From: Lachnospiraceae bacterium M18-1
GTDB taxonomy: Bacteria; Bacillota; Clostridia; Lachnospirales; Lachnospiraceae
Assembly (NCBI GenBank): GCA_000403295.2
Contig: KE159609.1
Location: 1,066,767-1,130,766 of the forward strand
Length of the DNA stretch: 64,000 nt
Direction: 5' to 3'
Positions 17,717-26,520 of the stretch are shown one piece after another. Every line of letters starts with the position of its first letter. The first letter of the stretch is position 1. The position numbers and the translations under genes are program-made. The notes below the pieces were generated by a model. That model was not told the DNA's origin. It saw only the letters and a list, made by a program, of their open reading frames with translations, and made no database searches.

Positions 17717-19141
17717 CTACCGGGGAAATATGCTGATGTCCAATTGTCCGAGAGCATAGCCGTATTCATTGGAGGCTTCTTCATTTGCAAGCTCAATGAT
17801 CCGTCCGGAGACCGGATCGCTGATCTTCAGGTAGAGATCATAGGTTCCGGTGGCATATTCACGGATACGGATCGGAAGCGACAGATGGATCTGCACTCCG
17901 GGATCCCAGGATCGGGTATCTGTTTTGACAGGCAGGGTGAAGCTTCTGTCTGTGACCGGTTCTCTCAGGGTCAGAGCTACATCAAAAGGACGATAGCAGC
18001 CTGAGAAACCTGTGTTCTGCAAAGTGACCGTCAGCTCTGTATCCTTTTCCCAGGGAAGGACAGAGGTGCATTCGGAAGAACGCAGCACATATCTGTACCC
18101 TAAGTGCCTGGAAATATAATCGAATCCGTTCATTCCGCTGAAAAGAGGGTCCTCTGTACAGAATGCGTTCCGCCATTTGGAGAATACAGCTTCATCATAG
18201 GCACTGTTGAGGTAGGAAACACGGGTGGCCTTCAGATCCCTGACGGCAGCGGGAAAATCATTGCAGGGGTTGGGAATCACGACTTCTCCTCCGTTTGGCA
18301 CATAAGCGCAAAGCCGGTTCTGGAATTCGATTTCTTCCTGTCGGCTCCTTTTATGAGAGGACGGGAAGCCCTCCGGGGCGGGGGCGGCAGCATAAGTGTT
18401 GAGATCCGTATCGGAACCGAGCATACCGTCATTGAACAGGCTGAGTCTGGATGAAAGCGTTCCCTGAAATGCGCCGGATTCATTTAACGGCTCCGCAGAG
18501 TCCGTGAGAAGCCGCCACTGCTGCGGTGTGCGGACAGCCAGGAAGATCTCGGGAGCAGTGACGGAAGCCAGATGGCTGATCAAGGTCTTCATATCCTCGT
18601 CGTTTGCATAGCGGGAGCCATGTATCTCGCCCCAGGATCCGATGAAGATGCCCTGCATGATATAGACACAGTCCTTATAGCGGTTTACGATCTCAGAGGT
18701 CTGAGACATGTGCGTCAGGATTATAGACAGTTCCTGCGGTTCCGCTGACATGGCATTTCCATCCCAATCGTAGAAAAAACGGACGATGAGCTGCCTGTCT
18801 GTAGACTGCCAGCAATGGAGCAGCTGATTCAGAAGCGCCAGTCCGCGGTCGCCGATCGGACCGGCAGCATAGTCCTGGAGATTAAATTCCAGCAGAACAA
18901 GACCGGCTTTTTCCTCCGGCTCCCTTATCTTGGAAATATCAAAGGATGCCTCTTCCGACAATTTATAGCCATGGATCTGATACCATCCGATATAGGGGTT
19001 CTGAAGCTCCTTTGCAGATTCCGTACAGCTGACGGGAGAGTATCTGACAAAACGCAGGGTCAGGAAGGATAGAAAAAGTCCGAGGATCATGCAGATACAT
19101 ATACTCAGAAACACAGTAAAAAAAATTTTTTTGAACTTCAT
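17717..19141 (-). CDS. Anchored DUF4874/DUF4832 protein (predicted glycoside-hydrolase-like barrel)
   Basis: 474 aa. An N-terminal hydrophobic anchor or uncleaved signal lies at residues 5-30 (AGGAG nine bases before the ATG). NPYIGWYQIHGY near 48 is the start of the DUF4874 barrel. GIFIGSWGEIHGSRY near 165, APEIFLAVRTPQQW near 195 and VPNGGEVVIPNPCNDF near 285 follow, then a DUF4832 beta-sandwich from about 365. These families resemble TIM-barrel glycosidases but I know of no assayed member. A second copy without the anchor is encoded at 27796-29133. The location suggests trimming or binding of the polysaccharide outside the cell. It is divergent from the fusion gene at 19287. Confidence 0.75.
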   Translation of the reverse strand: MKFKKIFFTVFLSICICMILGLFLSFLTLRFVRYSPVSCTESAKELQNPYIGWYQIHGYKLSEEASFDISKIREPEEKAGLVLLEFNLQDYAAGPIGDRGLALLNQLLHCWQSTDRQLIVRFFYDWDGNAMSAEPQELSIILTHMSQTSEIVNRYKDCVYIMQGIFIGSWGEIHGSRYANDEDMKTLISHLASVTAPEIFLAVRTPQQWRLLTDSAEPLNESGAFQGTLSSRLSLFNDGMLGSDTDLNTYAAAPAPEGFPSSHKRSRQEEIEFQNRLCAYVPNGGEVVIPNPCNDFPAAVRDLKATRVSYLNSAYDEAVFSKWRNAFCTEDPLFSGMNGFDYISRHLGYRYVLRSSECTSVLPWEKDTELTVTLQNTGFSGCYRPFDVALTLREPVTDRSFTLPVKTDTRSWDPGVQIHLSLPIRIREYATGTYDLYLKISDPVSGRIIELANEEASNEYGYALGQLDISIFPR

Positions 19142-19222
19142 ATGATAGTACTCCTGTTGTTATTGCTTACTCCTGGGCTGTGCACCGCTTTGGATACGGC
19201 TGCTTTTGCATCGGCGCAACAC

Positions 19223-19231
19223 ATTATAACA
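19223..19231 (-). promoter_or_regulatory. Extended -10 promoter for the DUF4832 gene
   Basis: On the minus strand the sequence TGTTATAAT is an extended -10 element with a perfect TATAAT hexamer (19228-19223). The -35 region is poor. It lies about 80 bp before the ATG at 19141, in the 145-bp divergent intergenic space. Confidence 0.45.
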
Positions 19232-19286
19232 TCTGTGGGATAAAAAAGCCATCTGAAAATGGCAGTCACATAAAGAAAGGGATTTT

Positions 19287-21428
19287 ATGAAAAAAGTATC
19301 AGTGATCATTCCGATGTATAATTCGGAAAAATATATTGGGCAGTGCCTCAGCTCTGTGCTTGCGCAGACCTGTCAGGATATGGAGATCCTTGTGATCGAT
19401 GACGGTTCATCGGACCAGGGGCCGGAAATCTGTGAGGAAGCTGTACGGTCAGATGCCAGGGTATGCCTGCGCCGTCAGGAGAACGAAGGTGTTTCTTCAG
19501 CAAGAAATCATGGAATTGAGTCTGCAAAAGGGGAATATGTCTTTTTCCTGGACAGCGATGATGCAATCCATCCGTTTCTTATTGAAAAGATGCTTCTGCT
19601 GGCGGAAGAACAGCAGGCCGACCTGGTGTTCTGCAGCTATTATAAGCTGGGAACAGAGAAGATAGAGACAATACTGGCTGAGGATCCGAAAAAAAACGAA
19701 CGATTCCGATGGCAGACGGCCAAGGGAGAAGAGGCGGAAGATTGGTTTCACAGGAAATACATGAATGACCTGTCAGGAATCGGAGGCAAGCTGATACGCA
19801 GATCGGCGATCGGGCCGCTGAGGTTTGATGAGAAGCTGTCAAACGGAGAAGACACGCTGTTTTTGTATCATATCATCCGGCAGGGCATACGGAGTGTTTT
19901 TCTTAAGAAGAGCTGGTACTATTACAGAATCCACGAGGAGAGCGTCACACATTCTCAGGCAATGATAAAGGGAAAACGGTATTTTGAAAGCAGTATGAGA
20001 ATCCGGGATGAAGAGTATAGGAGGGGAAGGCACGATTTTGCATTGGGATGGGAGCAGCTTGTTGCTGTGCAGATGGAGAAAAATTACAGGATGCTGCAGA
20101 GTACGGGCAACCAAAGGGGCTGCAGGAGTCTGAGAAGGACCGCGGCGGAAGAAAGAAAGCACCCTATGTTTGACCGGCTTCTGTTCAGTGAGAAGTTTCT
20201 CTTTGATCTTTGCTTTTCCTGCTACCCTGTCTATGCTTTGGTGAGCCGGTATGTCCCTGTGCTGCTGGCGTGGAGGGAGTCATTCATGATGAGAAAAGAA
20301 CATGCGGATATAGGGATCATTACATTTCACTGTTCCAACAATTTCGGCGCTATGCTGCAGGCATATGGACTGAAGACTTTTTTGCGGAAAAATGGAAAAA
20401 AAGCGGAGATTGTCCGATATGAGCCTGTTTTTATGACAGGAAGGCATTGGTGGATACCATATTCGCCGATCCGGGGGCTGAAGGGGCGGCTGTGGGGAAT
20501 ATTCAACATGTGGGACGGGCTCGTGTCTCATTTTTGCAACAGAGAGGAGTTTTCCAGACAGCTTACGAATATGAATTATTTTCGTTTCAAGTATCTGGTG
20601 GATAAAAAGCAGAGGAAGCTGTGCTCCTGCGGCGGCCTGAAAGGTCTGAAATATCGGTGCTATGTAGTTGGAAGCGACCAGATCTGGAATCCTGATATCA
20701 CCTGCGGCCTCAGGAGGGCATATTTCGGAGCTTTTTCGAATCCGCGGAAGAAAAAGGTGATCTCTTATGCGGCAAGCTTCGGCAGCTCGGGGCTTTCCGG
20801 CCGGGACGACGGGGTGTTTGCGAAGCTGATCAGACATGTGGATGCCGTTTCTGTCAGGGAAGAATCGGCCGTTCCATACGTGAAAAGGATCTGCGGCAGA
20901 GAAGTTACAGCTGTGTTAGACCCGGTATTTTTTCTGAAAAAAGAATCCTGGCAGAGGATTGAACGTATACCGGAGCATGCGGAAAAGGAACGGTATATCT
21001 TGGTCTATGTGACGGAACCTAACCGGACCATGTCCGAGTACGCGAAGAAGCTTTCGGCGGAGACCGGGCTGTCTATGATCGAGGTGTGTGCCCAACGTCT
21101 GGGAAGCGATATGGGATTTGAAGTGGACCGGGCGGCAGGACCGTCTGAATTTTTGGGATATATCCATAAAGCGGAGTATGTAGTATCCAATTCATTTCAT
21201 GCGGCTGCGTTCAGCATCATATACGAGAAACAGTTTCTGGCATTTGTACACAGCAACCTGGGGGCACGGGTCAGGAATATCCTTCAGATCCACGGACTGG
21301 AGGACAGACTGTGTGTGGAGGAAGCCGGAGATATCCATGCCCGCATAGACTGGGAGTCTGTGAGACAGAAAACAAAGGAAAATGTCAGAGCATCGGGAGG
21401 ATTTCTGCTTAAAAATCTGCAGGAATAG
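19287..21428 (+). CDS. GT2 glycosyltransferase fused to polysaccharide pyruvyl transferase
   Basis: 713 aa. Residues 1-320 are a GT2 domain: VSVIIPMYNSEKYI, VIDDGSSD and FLDSDDA (DXD-type). From about 332 a second domain begins with IGIITFHCSNNFGAMLQAYGL, the start of the PS_pyruv_trans fold (CsaB/WcaK family). It continues with VVGSDQIWNPD near 463, YAASFGSSGL near 493 and SNSFHAAAFSIIYEK near 636, all expected for this family. Such fusions put sugar addition and pyruvyl ketal (or related) transfer in one protein. The next gene, an F420-hydrogenase-beta-like protein, is the usual companion of pyruvyl transferase genes in clostridial polysaccharide loci. Confidence 0.88.
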   Translation: MKKVSVIIPMYNSEKYIGQCLSSVLAQTCQDMEILVIDDGSSDQGPEICEEAVRSDARVCLRRQENEGVSSARNHGIESAKGEYVFFLDSDDAIHPFLIEKMLLLAEEQQADLVFCSYYKLGTEKIETILAEDPKKNERFRWQTAKGEEAEDWFHRKYMNDLSGIGGKLIRRSAIGPLRFDEKLSNGEDTLFLYHIIRQGIRSVFLKKSWYYYRIHEESVTHSQAMIKGKRYFESSMRIRDEEYRRGRHDFALGWEQLVAVQMEKNYRMLQSTGNQRGCRSLRRTAAEERKHPMFDRLLFSEKFLFDLCFSCYPVYALVSRYVPVLLAWRESFMMRKEHADIGIITFHCSNNFGAMLQAYGLKTFLRKNGKKAEIVRYEPVFMTGRHWWIPYSPIRGLKGRLWGIFNMWDGLVSHFCNREEFSRQLTNMNYFRFKYLVDKKQRKLCSCGGLKGLKYRCYVVGSDQIWNPDITCGLRRAYFGAFSNPRKKKVISYAASFGSSGLSGRDDGVFAKLIRHVDAVSVREESAVPYVKRICGREVTAVLDPVFFLKKESWQRIERIPEHAEKERYILVYVTEPNRTMSEYAKKLSAETGLSMIEVCAQRLGSDMGFEVDRAAGPSEFLGYIHKAEYVVSNSFHAAAFSIIYEKQFLAFVHSNLGARVRNILQIHGLEDRLCVEEAGDIHARIDWESVRQKTKENVRASGGFLLKNLQE

Positions 21429-21447
21429 AGGACAGGGGGCTTATCTC

Positions 21448-22572
21448 ATGAGAAAATTGTATGCAAAAAAAGAGGAATGCTGCGGCTGCGGGGCATGCTT
21501 AGATATCTGTGGTAAGGAAGCGATCCGGATGGTGGTCGACAGGGAAGGCTTCCGCTATCCGAAGATTGATAAAAATCTGTGTATAGACTGCGGAAGATGT
21601 GAGGAAGTGTGCCCTGTGAAAAAGAAGGGCGCGGAAAAAGAAATGCACCGGCAGTATTTTGGAGTCCAGGCAAAGGAGGAGAAGGTCCGGTATGCCAGCT
21701 CTTCCGGTGGTATGTTCCCGGTCCTTGCAGAATATGTATTCCGGCAGCAGGGTGTCGTCTACGGCGCTGCCTATGACAAAAATATGAGAGTAGTGCACCG
21801 GGAGATCCATAACAGGGAAGAGCTGGATGCGGTCAAGAGGACCAAATATGTACAGAGCAGTATGAAGGGGATCTGCCGCAGGATCGAAGCACGGCTGAAA
21901 GAGGAACAATGGGTGCTGTTCTGCGGTACTCCGTGCCAGGCGGAGGGATTAAGGCTGTATCTGAAAAAGCCGTATCCCAAGCTCATCACTGCAGATCTGG
22001 TCTGCTATGGAGTGCCTTCTCCGGGAATATGGGGAGATTATGTGAAGCACCTGGAAGGAAAGCACGGCGGTAAAATGACGGACTTTTCGTTCCGGGATAA
22101 AAGGATGCGTGACAGCGGGCATACCTGCGCCTACGTGGTCGGAGGGAAGGAATATTCAGGCTCTCTTTATGCAGATGCGTACTGCAGGATGTACTTTACA
22201 AATCATATCCTGCGTCCCTCCTGCCATCAATGCAGATTCTGCACGGTGGAAAGGAGCAGCGATCTGACGATCGGTGATTTCTGGGGGATTGAGAAGGTGA
22301 AGCCGGAGATCGACGATGGTATGGGGACCTCACTGGTCATTCTTCACACGGACAAGGCGAAGGAAATATGGAAGGCGGTGCAGGAAGAGCTTTCCTGGTT
22401 TGAATGCGGGGAAAAGGATGTGCTTCAGCCGCGTCTGTCAGGACCGACAGAGTCGGCGAAAAGCCGCGGGATCTTTATGGGCTTTTACAGAGTCCTGCCA
22501 TTTTCACAGGTCCTGAGACTGTATCAGGTGCTCGCGTCAGGCAGGGCGCTGCTGAAAAAGATAAAAAAATAG
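21448..22572 (+). CDS. Coenzyme F420 hydrogenase/dehydrogenase beta-subunit-like Fe-S protein
   Basis: 374 aa. The ATG at 21448 has AGGACAGGGGG upstream; an earlier in-frame start would overlap the fusion gene by 47 bp. Two ferredoxin-type clusters open the protein (CGCGACLDIC near 11-20 and CIDCGRCEEVCP near 46-57). FrhB N- and C-terminal domains follow with SSSGGMFP near 85, FCGTPCQAEG near 158 and CHQCRFCTVERSSDLTIGDFWG near 260-280. FrhB binds FAD and Fe-S and reduces F420, but this organism type has no F420, so the protein is probably an oxidoreductase for a sugar or pyruvyl-type substituent. Co-occurrence with pyruvyl transferase is the main functional clue. Confidence 0.85.
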   Translation: MRKLYAKKEECCGCGACLDICGKEAIRMVVDREGFRYPKIDKNLCIDCGRCEEVCPVKKKGAEKEMHRQYFGVQAKEEKVRYASSSGGMFPVLAEYVFRQQGVVYGAAYDKNMRVVHREIHNREELDAVKRTKYVQSSMKGICRRIEARLKEEQWVLFCGTPCQAEGLRLYLKKPYPKLITADLVCYGVPSPGIWGDYVKHLEGKHGGKMTDFSFRDKRMRDSGHTCAYVVGGKEYSGSLYADAYCRMYFTNHILRPSCHQCRFCTVERSSDLTIGDFWGIEKVKPEIDDGMGTSLVILHTDKAKEIWKAVQEELSWFECGEKDVLQPRLSGPTESAKSRGIFMGFYRVLPFSQVLRLYQVLASGRALLKKIKK

Positions 22573-22673
22573 CCTTTACAGCATAGAAATCACGGCAGAG
22601 AGCTGCGGAAGAAGACCGGCTCCGTCAAGCTGCCAGCTGTATAGATCGACTACAAAATCAAAGGGGAAATGAT

Positions 22674-24377
22674 ATGGCGGAAATGTTCAGATTTTTGACG
22701 GGAATCCTGGATACAAAGGAGCAGAAGATGTGGAAGATCTATGCGGTCTTGAGCTTGATAAGCCCGATCGTGGATATCTTCAGCTTTTCTGTGATCATTT
22801 ATATTATCAATATTGTAGTACGCGAGAACGAAGCGGATCCGAAGCTGACTGCATTTACCGTTTTTATGGTACTGGTTTCTATTTTGAAGTGTCTGTTCGA
22901 GCTGTATAAAAGCAAGCTTGCAAACCGATTCGTGTACGACGGCGCGCAAAAGTTGTCCATGAAGATCTATGAACTTCTAATCAAAGAGGATTTGATGGAA
23001 CACAATAAAAAAAGCGCCATCCAGGCGATGAATACGGTACGCAATGATACGACGAACAGCATTCAGATCATCACAGACTTTATTGAAGCGGTGATTAATG
23101 GCATTACCATGGCGGGATTTGCCGCTGTATTGATCTATGTGTCGAAGTGGATGGGGATCATCAGCTGTGTGATCCTTCTGATCCTAATGGCAGTGATCTT
23201 TTTGCGTACACGTAAGAGGATGCAGGAATATGGGGAAAAAAGCAGGGCTTGTTCGATCAAAGCAAATTCTCAGATCACCATTGCATACGGTTCCTTCAAG
23301 GAAATGAAGATTGATGACCGTTCCGCCTTTGTAATCCGCAAATATGAGGACGCAAGCCGGGCATTTGCGCAGGTGCAGGGAGAATTTAAGTACAAGATCA
23401 GCAGTATCGCCGTCATTCTGCAAAACTCGATCATGGGAGCGATGTTTGTGATCCTTGCAGTGATCCTGGTGTTCGGGACCGACCTTGCGGCAGTCCTTGC
23501 GCCGATGGTGGTATATATTACGGCACTGGTGCGTATGCTGCCGATGGCATACAACATACTGAATGGGATGAATAAGATCGAATTTGCCCAAAAGCCTTAT
23601 GAGGCTGTGAAAGAATCGATGGCAGAGTACAGCCTGATGAAGGAAGAAGAAACGCGCGCTGAGAAAATCCGTCAGAGAAAGCTGACGCTCCGGAAGGGGG
23701 TTTCTGTCAGGAACATGACTTTCGGATATACAGACCGTGTACAGATCTTTCAGGATGCATCCATTGACATCCCGGTGGGCTGCTCCATTGCGGTGATCGG
23801 GGCGTCCGGCGCCGGAAAGACGACCTTTGTGGATCTGCTGCTGGGACTTTTGAAGCCGCAGGAGGGGCATGTCTTTTTTGACGATTATGATATTGTGACC
23901 CATTCTGACGGGGAGGGGCCGTGTCAGGCCAGTATGGGTGAACTGGTCAGCTATATTCCTCAGACCGTATATCTGAATGGAGAAACCATACAGAATAATG
24001 TGGCTTTTTTCGAAGAGGAAGAAGAGATTGATGAAGCGCGGGTGATCGAATGTCTCAAATGTGCCCAGATATGGGAAGACGTTCAGAAGATGCAGGACGG
24101 GGTCCATACTCTGATCGGGGCGAATGGGATCACCCTGTCGGGAGGACAGAGACAACGGATCGCGCTGGCAAGGGCGCTTTACAAGAATTTTGAACTTTTG
24201 GTCATGGATGAGGCAACGGCAGCCCTGGATATGGAAACGGAAAAGGCAGTGATCGATTCCATCCGTCAGATCAAGGAGAACAAGACATTGATCATGGTGA
24301 CGCATCATATGAGCCTGGCAAATGAATGTGATGTCGTGTATAAGATTGAAAACCAGAAGATCGTGCGGGTGCGATGA
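22674..24377 (+). CDS. ABC transporter, fused permease and ATPase (lipid/oligosaccharide flippase type)
   Basis: 567 aa. Residues 1-310 form a six-helix type-1 ABC exporter membrane domain. The ATPase follows with Walker A GASGAGKTT near 378-386, signature LSGGQRQRIALA near 488-499 and Walker B LLVMDEATAALD near 508-519. The order TMD-NBD and the location among glycosyltransferases point to an MsbA/PglK-like half-transporter that flips a lipid-linked saccharide. It is distinct from the PelG route, so the region may build a second polymer. It lies 101 bp after the Fe-S protein gene. Confidence 0.88.
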   Translation: MAEMFRFLTGILDTKEQKMWKIYAVLSLISPIVDIFSFSVIIYIINIVVRENEADPKLTAFTVFMVLVSILKCLFELYKSKLANRFVYDGAQKLSMKIYELLIKEDLMEHNKKSAIQAMNTVRNDTTNSIQIITDFIEAVINGITMAGFAAVLIYVSKWMGIISCVILLILMAVIFLRTRKRMQEYGEKSRACSIKANSQITIAYGSFKEMKIDDRSAFVIRKYEDASRAFAQVQGEFKYKISSIAVILQNSIMGAMFVILAVILVFGTDLAAVLAPMVVYITALVRMLPMAYNILNGMNKIEFAQKPYEAVKESMAEYSLMKEEETRAEKIRQRKLTLRKGVSVRNMTFGYTDRVQIFQDASIDIPVGCSIAVIGASGAGKTTFVDLLLGLLKPQEGHVFFDDYDIVTHSDGEGPCQASMGELVSYIPQTVYLNGETIQNNVAFFEEEEEIDEARVIECLKCAQIWEDVQKMQDGVHTLIGANGITLSGGQRQRIALARALYKNFELLVMDEATAALDMETEKAVIDSIRQIKENKTLIMVTHHMSLANECDVVYKIENQKIVRVR

Positions 24378-24468
24378 GCAGCAGGGAAGGCAGCAAAAGA
24401 GCCGGATGCTTCAGCATACGGAAAATCTGTCTGCGTCAGGGCGTCTGTATATATAGAAGGAGAGGAAG

Positions 24469-25476
24469 ATGGACCAGAAGCGATATGAATATAAGCCGGG
24501 CCGGGTATCGGTCGTAACTCCGGTCTACAATGGAGAAACGCATTTGTCCAAAATGCTGGATTCCGTATTGAACCAGACATACCCGGACATGGAGATGATC
24601 CTTGTGGATGACGGCTCAGAGGATGAGACTGTCCGTGCGGCACAGAGCTATTGTGAGAGGTTTGCGGCAAAAGGATATGAATACCGCATCATACAGGCAG
24701 AGCATAAAAATGCGTCTGCGGCGATCAACCATGGTCTTGAGTATGTGTCGGGGGAATATCTGATCTGGCCGGACAGCGACGACTTTCTGGAGTCCGAATC
24801 TGTCCGGCGCAGAGTAGAGTTTTTACAGCAGCATCCGGAGTATGAGTGCGTCCGGTCGCTGTCATACTACTTTAATGCGGAAACCGGGGCAAGAGGCGAG
24901 AGGGCGGATGAGCAGAGAGGAGACCTGAAAAAGCTGGATCTGTTCTGGGATATTTTAGAATCGAAGACCTTTGTCTGCTGCGGATGCTATATGCTGCGCG
25001 CCCAAGCTTTTTTTGAGGTGTATCCAGAGCGGCGGATACCGGAATATGATGTGGGACAGAATTTTCAGATGCTGCTGCCCTTTATGTACCGTCACAAATG
25101 CCCCACGATAGAGGAGGAGCTGTACGGGGTAGCCGTCAGGGAAGGAAGCCATTCCAGGACGGCGCTGACGCAGGCGCAGGAAGAGAAAAAGTACAGGGAT
25201 TATGAAAAGCTTTTGGATGATATCACGGAAAACTGCGGCATTACGGACCGGGAATCGAGAGAACGGATCCTATGCTGGAAGGCAAGGCGCAGATATAAGA
25301 TTGCCCTCAAGTACGGGCGCAAAAAAGCTGCGGTCCGTGCGCTGGTCTGGCTGCACAAGTGCGGCGGATTCAGTGTCAGCGAAGCGTTGAAGGAAATCAT
25401 CTGGGTCTGTTTTGTGAATGGCTGGGTGGAAGAAAACCTTTATCCAATCTATCAGAAAATCGTCGGAAGGAAATGA
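24469..25476 (+). CDS. GT2 family glycosyltransferase
   Basis: 335 aa, GGAGAGGAAG before the ATG. GT-A motifs: VSVVTPVYNGETHL, LVDDGSEDE and WPDSDDF (DXD-type). The middle holds KTFVCCGCYMLRA, and the C-terminal part is basic with an amphipathic stretch. Typical surface-polysaccharide enzyme; sugar and linkage unknown. It is linked to the next glycosyltransferase gene by a 39-bp segment made of AAGGAAATG repeats. Confidence 0.86.
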   Translation: MDQKRYEYKPGRVSVVTPVYNGETHLSKMLDSVLNQTYPDMEMILVDDGSEDETVRAAQSYCERFAAKGYEYRIIQAEHKNASAAINHGLEYVSGEYLIWPDSDDFLESESVRRRVEFLQQHPEYECVRSLSYYFNAETGARGERADEQRGDLKKLDLFWDILESKTFVCCGCYMLRAQAFFEVYPERRIPEYDVGQNFQMLLPFMYRHKCPTIEEELYGVAVREGSHSRTALTQAQEEKKYRDYEKLLDDITENCGITDRESRERILCWKARRRYKIALKYGRKKAAVRALVWLHKCGGFSVSEALKEIIWVCFVNGWVEENLYPIYQKIVGRK

Positions 25477-25514
25477 AGGAAATGAAGGAAATGAAGGAAC
25501 AGATGGAGGAATGA
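25473..25514 (+). CDS. Possible 13-codon coupling mini-ORF (MKE repeats)
   Basis: ATG 25473 overlaps the stop of the upstream gene (ATGA). The frame reads MKEMKEMKEQMEE and stops at 25512-25514, one base before the ATG of the next glycosyltransferase. It is built from a 9-bp tandem repeat AAGGAAATG. Every repeat contains AAGGA, which can act as a ribosome site. It may couple translation of the two flanking genes, or may simply be a spacer repeat. No peptide function is implied. Confidence 0.3.
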   Translation: MKEMKEMKEQMEE

Positions 25515-25515
25515 A

Positions 25516-26520
25516 ATGTTTACATTTGTAGTGACATGCTATAATCAGGCGGAAGTTGTCATACATGCGTTGGAAAGCATCCGCTACCAGATCTGCAGAT
25601 TCGGAAAGGGGCAGAAGTTCCAGCTGATTGCCGCAGACGATGGATCTGAGGATCAGAGCTGTCAGGTGATCGAACAGTGGATTGCAGAAAATGAAGATCT
25701 ATTTGAACGGGTGGACAGGATTTTTCGGGAGAAAAATGCCGGAATCTGCAGAAATTATGTGGAAGCTTTGAGGCAGGTGGCGGGAGATCGTTTTGTTGTC
25801 CTGAACGGCGACGACCTGCTTTCTCCGTACAATCTGTTTGAGGTTACAGATCTGCTGGATGAATATGATATGGTATGCAACGCATTCATAAAATTTACCG
25901 GTTCCGGCGATATGATCCGGTCCTATCCGGTCTATCTGGAGGTGGTACTGCAGAACTTTATCCGGGGAAATATCCTGCGGCGCTCCATCAAACTGGGCTG
26001 TGCGATTATGGGTCCGGCCGTGTATCGGAAAGAACTGCTGACGGAAGAGATATTTGACTTTATCCTGCAGTTCAGGACAGTCAATGACCGGGCCTGCTTT
26101 CAGAAGATTGTGGGCGGACATGAGAATCTCAGGGTATGCTATATGAATCGGCCGTTTATTTTGTACCGCGTATCGCAGAACTCGATTTCCAATTTTAGCA
26201 GCCCGAACCGGTGGCTGCATAATCAGGAGGTTGCGCTGCTCTGCCGAGAGGAACGAAAGCAGGAAAAGTCCTTTTTTTTCAGGACGATGCTATATCTCCA
26301 GGAAAAATCTGCCTCATTCAGGGCAAATCCAAATTATTTCGTGCGGCTGCTGAGGTTTTTTTCACCATATTACTTTATTATGCTGTGGCTATTTATAAAA
26401 AATCATCGGGAGATTGCCAAGCTGGAGCATGAGCTGATCGATCCATCCTGGCAATACTGCAGAGAATTTTTATTAAAAATTGACAGACGGGCTGAGAAAT
26501 ATTATTTAAAAGAGGTTTAG
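25516..26520 (+). CDS. GT2 family glycosyltransferase
   Basis: 334 aa, start ATG 25516 with GGAGGAATGAA upstream. It opens FTFVVTCYNQAEVVIHALESI, with AADDGSEDQS near 38 and VVLNGDDLLSPYN near 94, a DXD-like variant GDD. The C-terminal part has a hydrophobic stretch (FFSPYYFIMLWLFI) that may dip into the membrane. It ends in a 4-bp convergent overlap (TTAG) with the minus-strand glycosyltransferase. Confidence 0.85.
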   Translation: MFTFVVTCYNQAEVVIHALESIRYQICRFGKGQKFQLIAADDGSEDQSCQVIEQWIAENEDLFERVDRIFREKNAGICRNYVEALRQVAGDRFVVLNGDDLLSPYNLFEVTDLLDEYDMVCNAFIKFTGSGDMIRSYPVYLEVVLQNFIRGNILRRSIKLGCAIMGPAVYRKELLTEEIFDFILQFRTVNDRACFQKIVGGHENLRVCYMNRPFILYRVSQNSISNFSSPNRWLHNQEVALLCREERKQEKSFFFRTMLYLQEKSASFRANPNYFVRLLRFFSPYYFIMLWLFIKNHREIAKLEHELIDPSWQYCREFLLKIDRRAEKYYLKEV

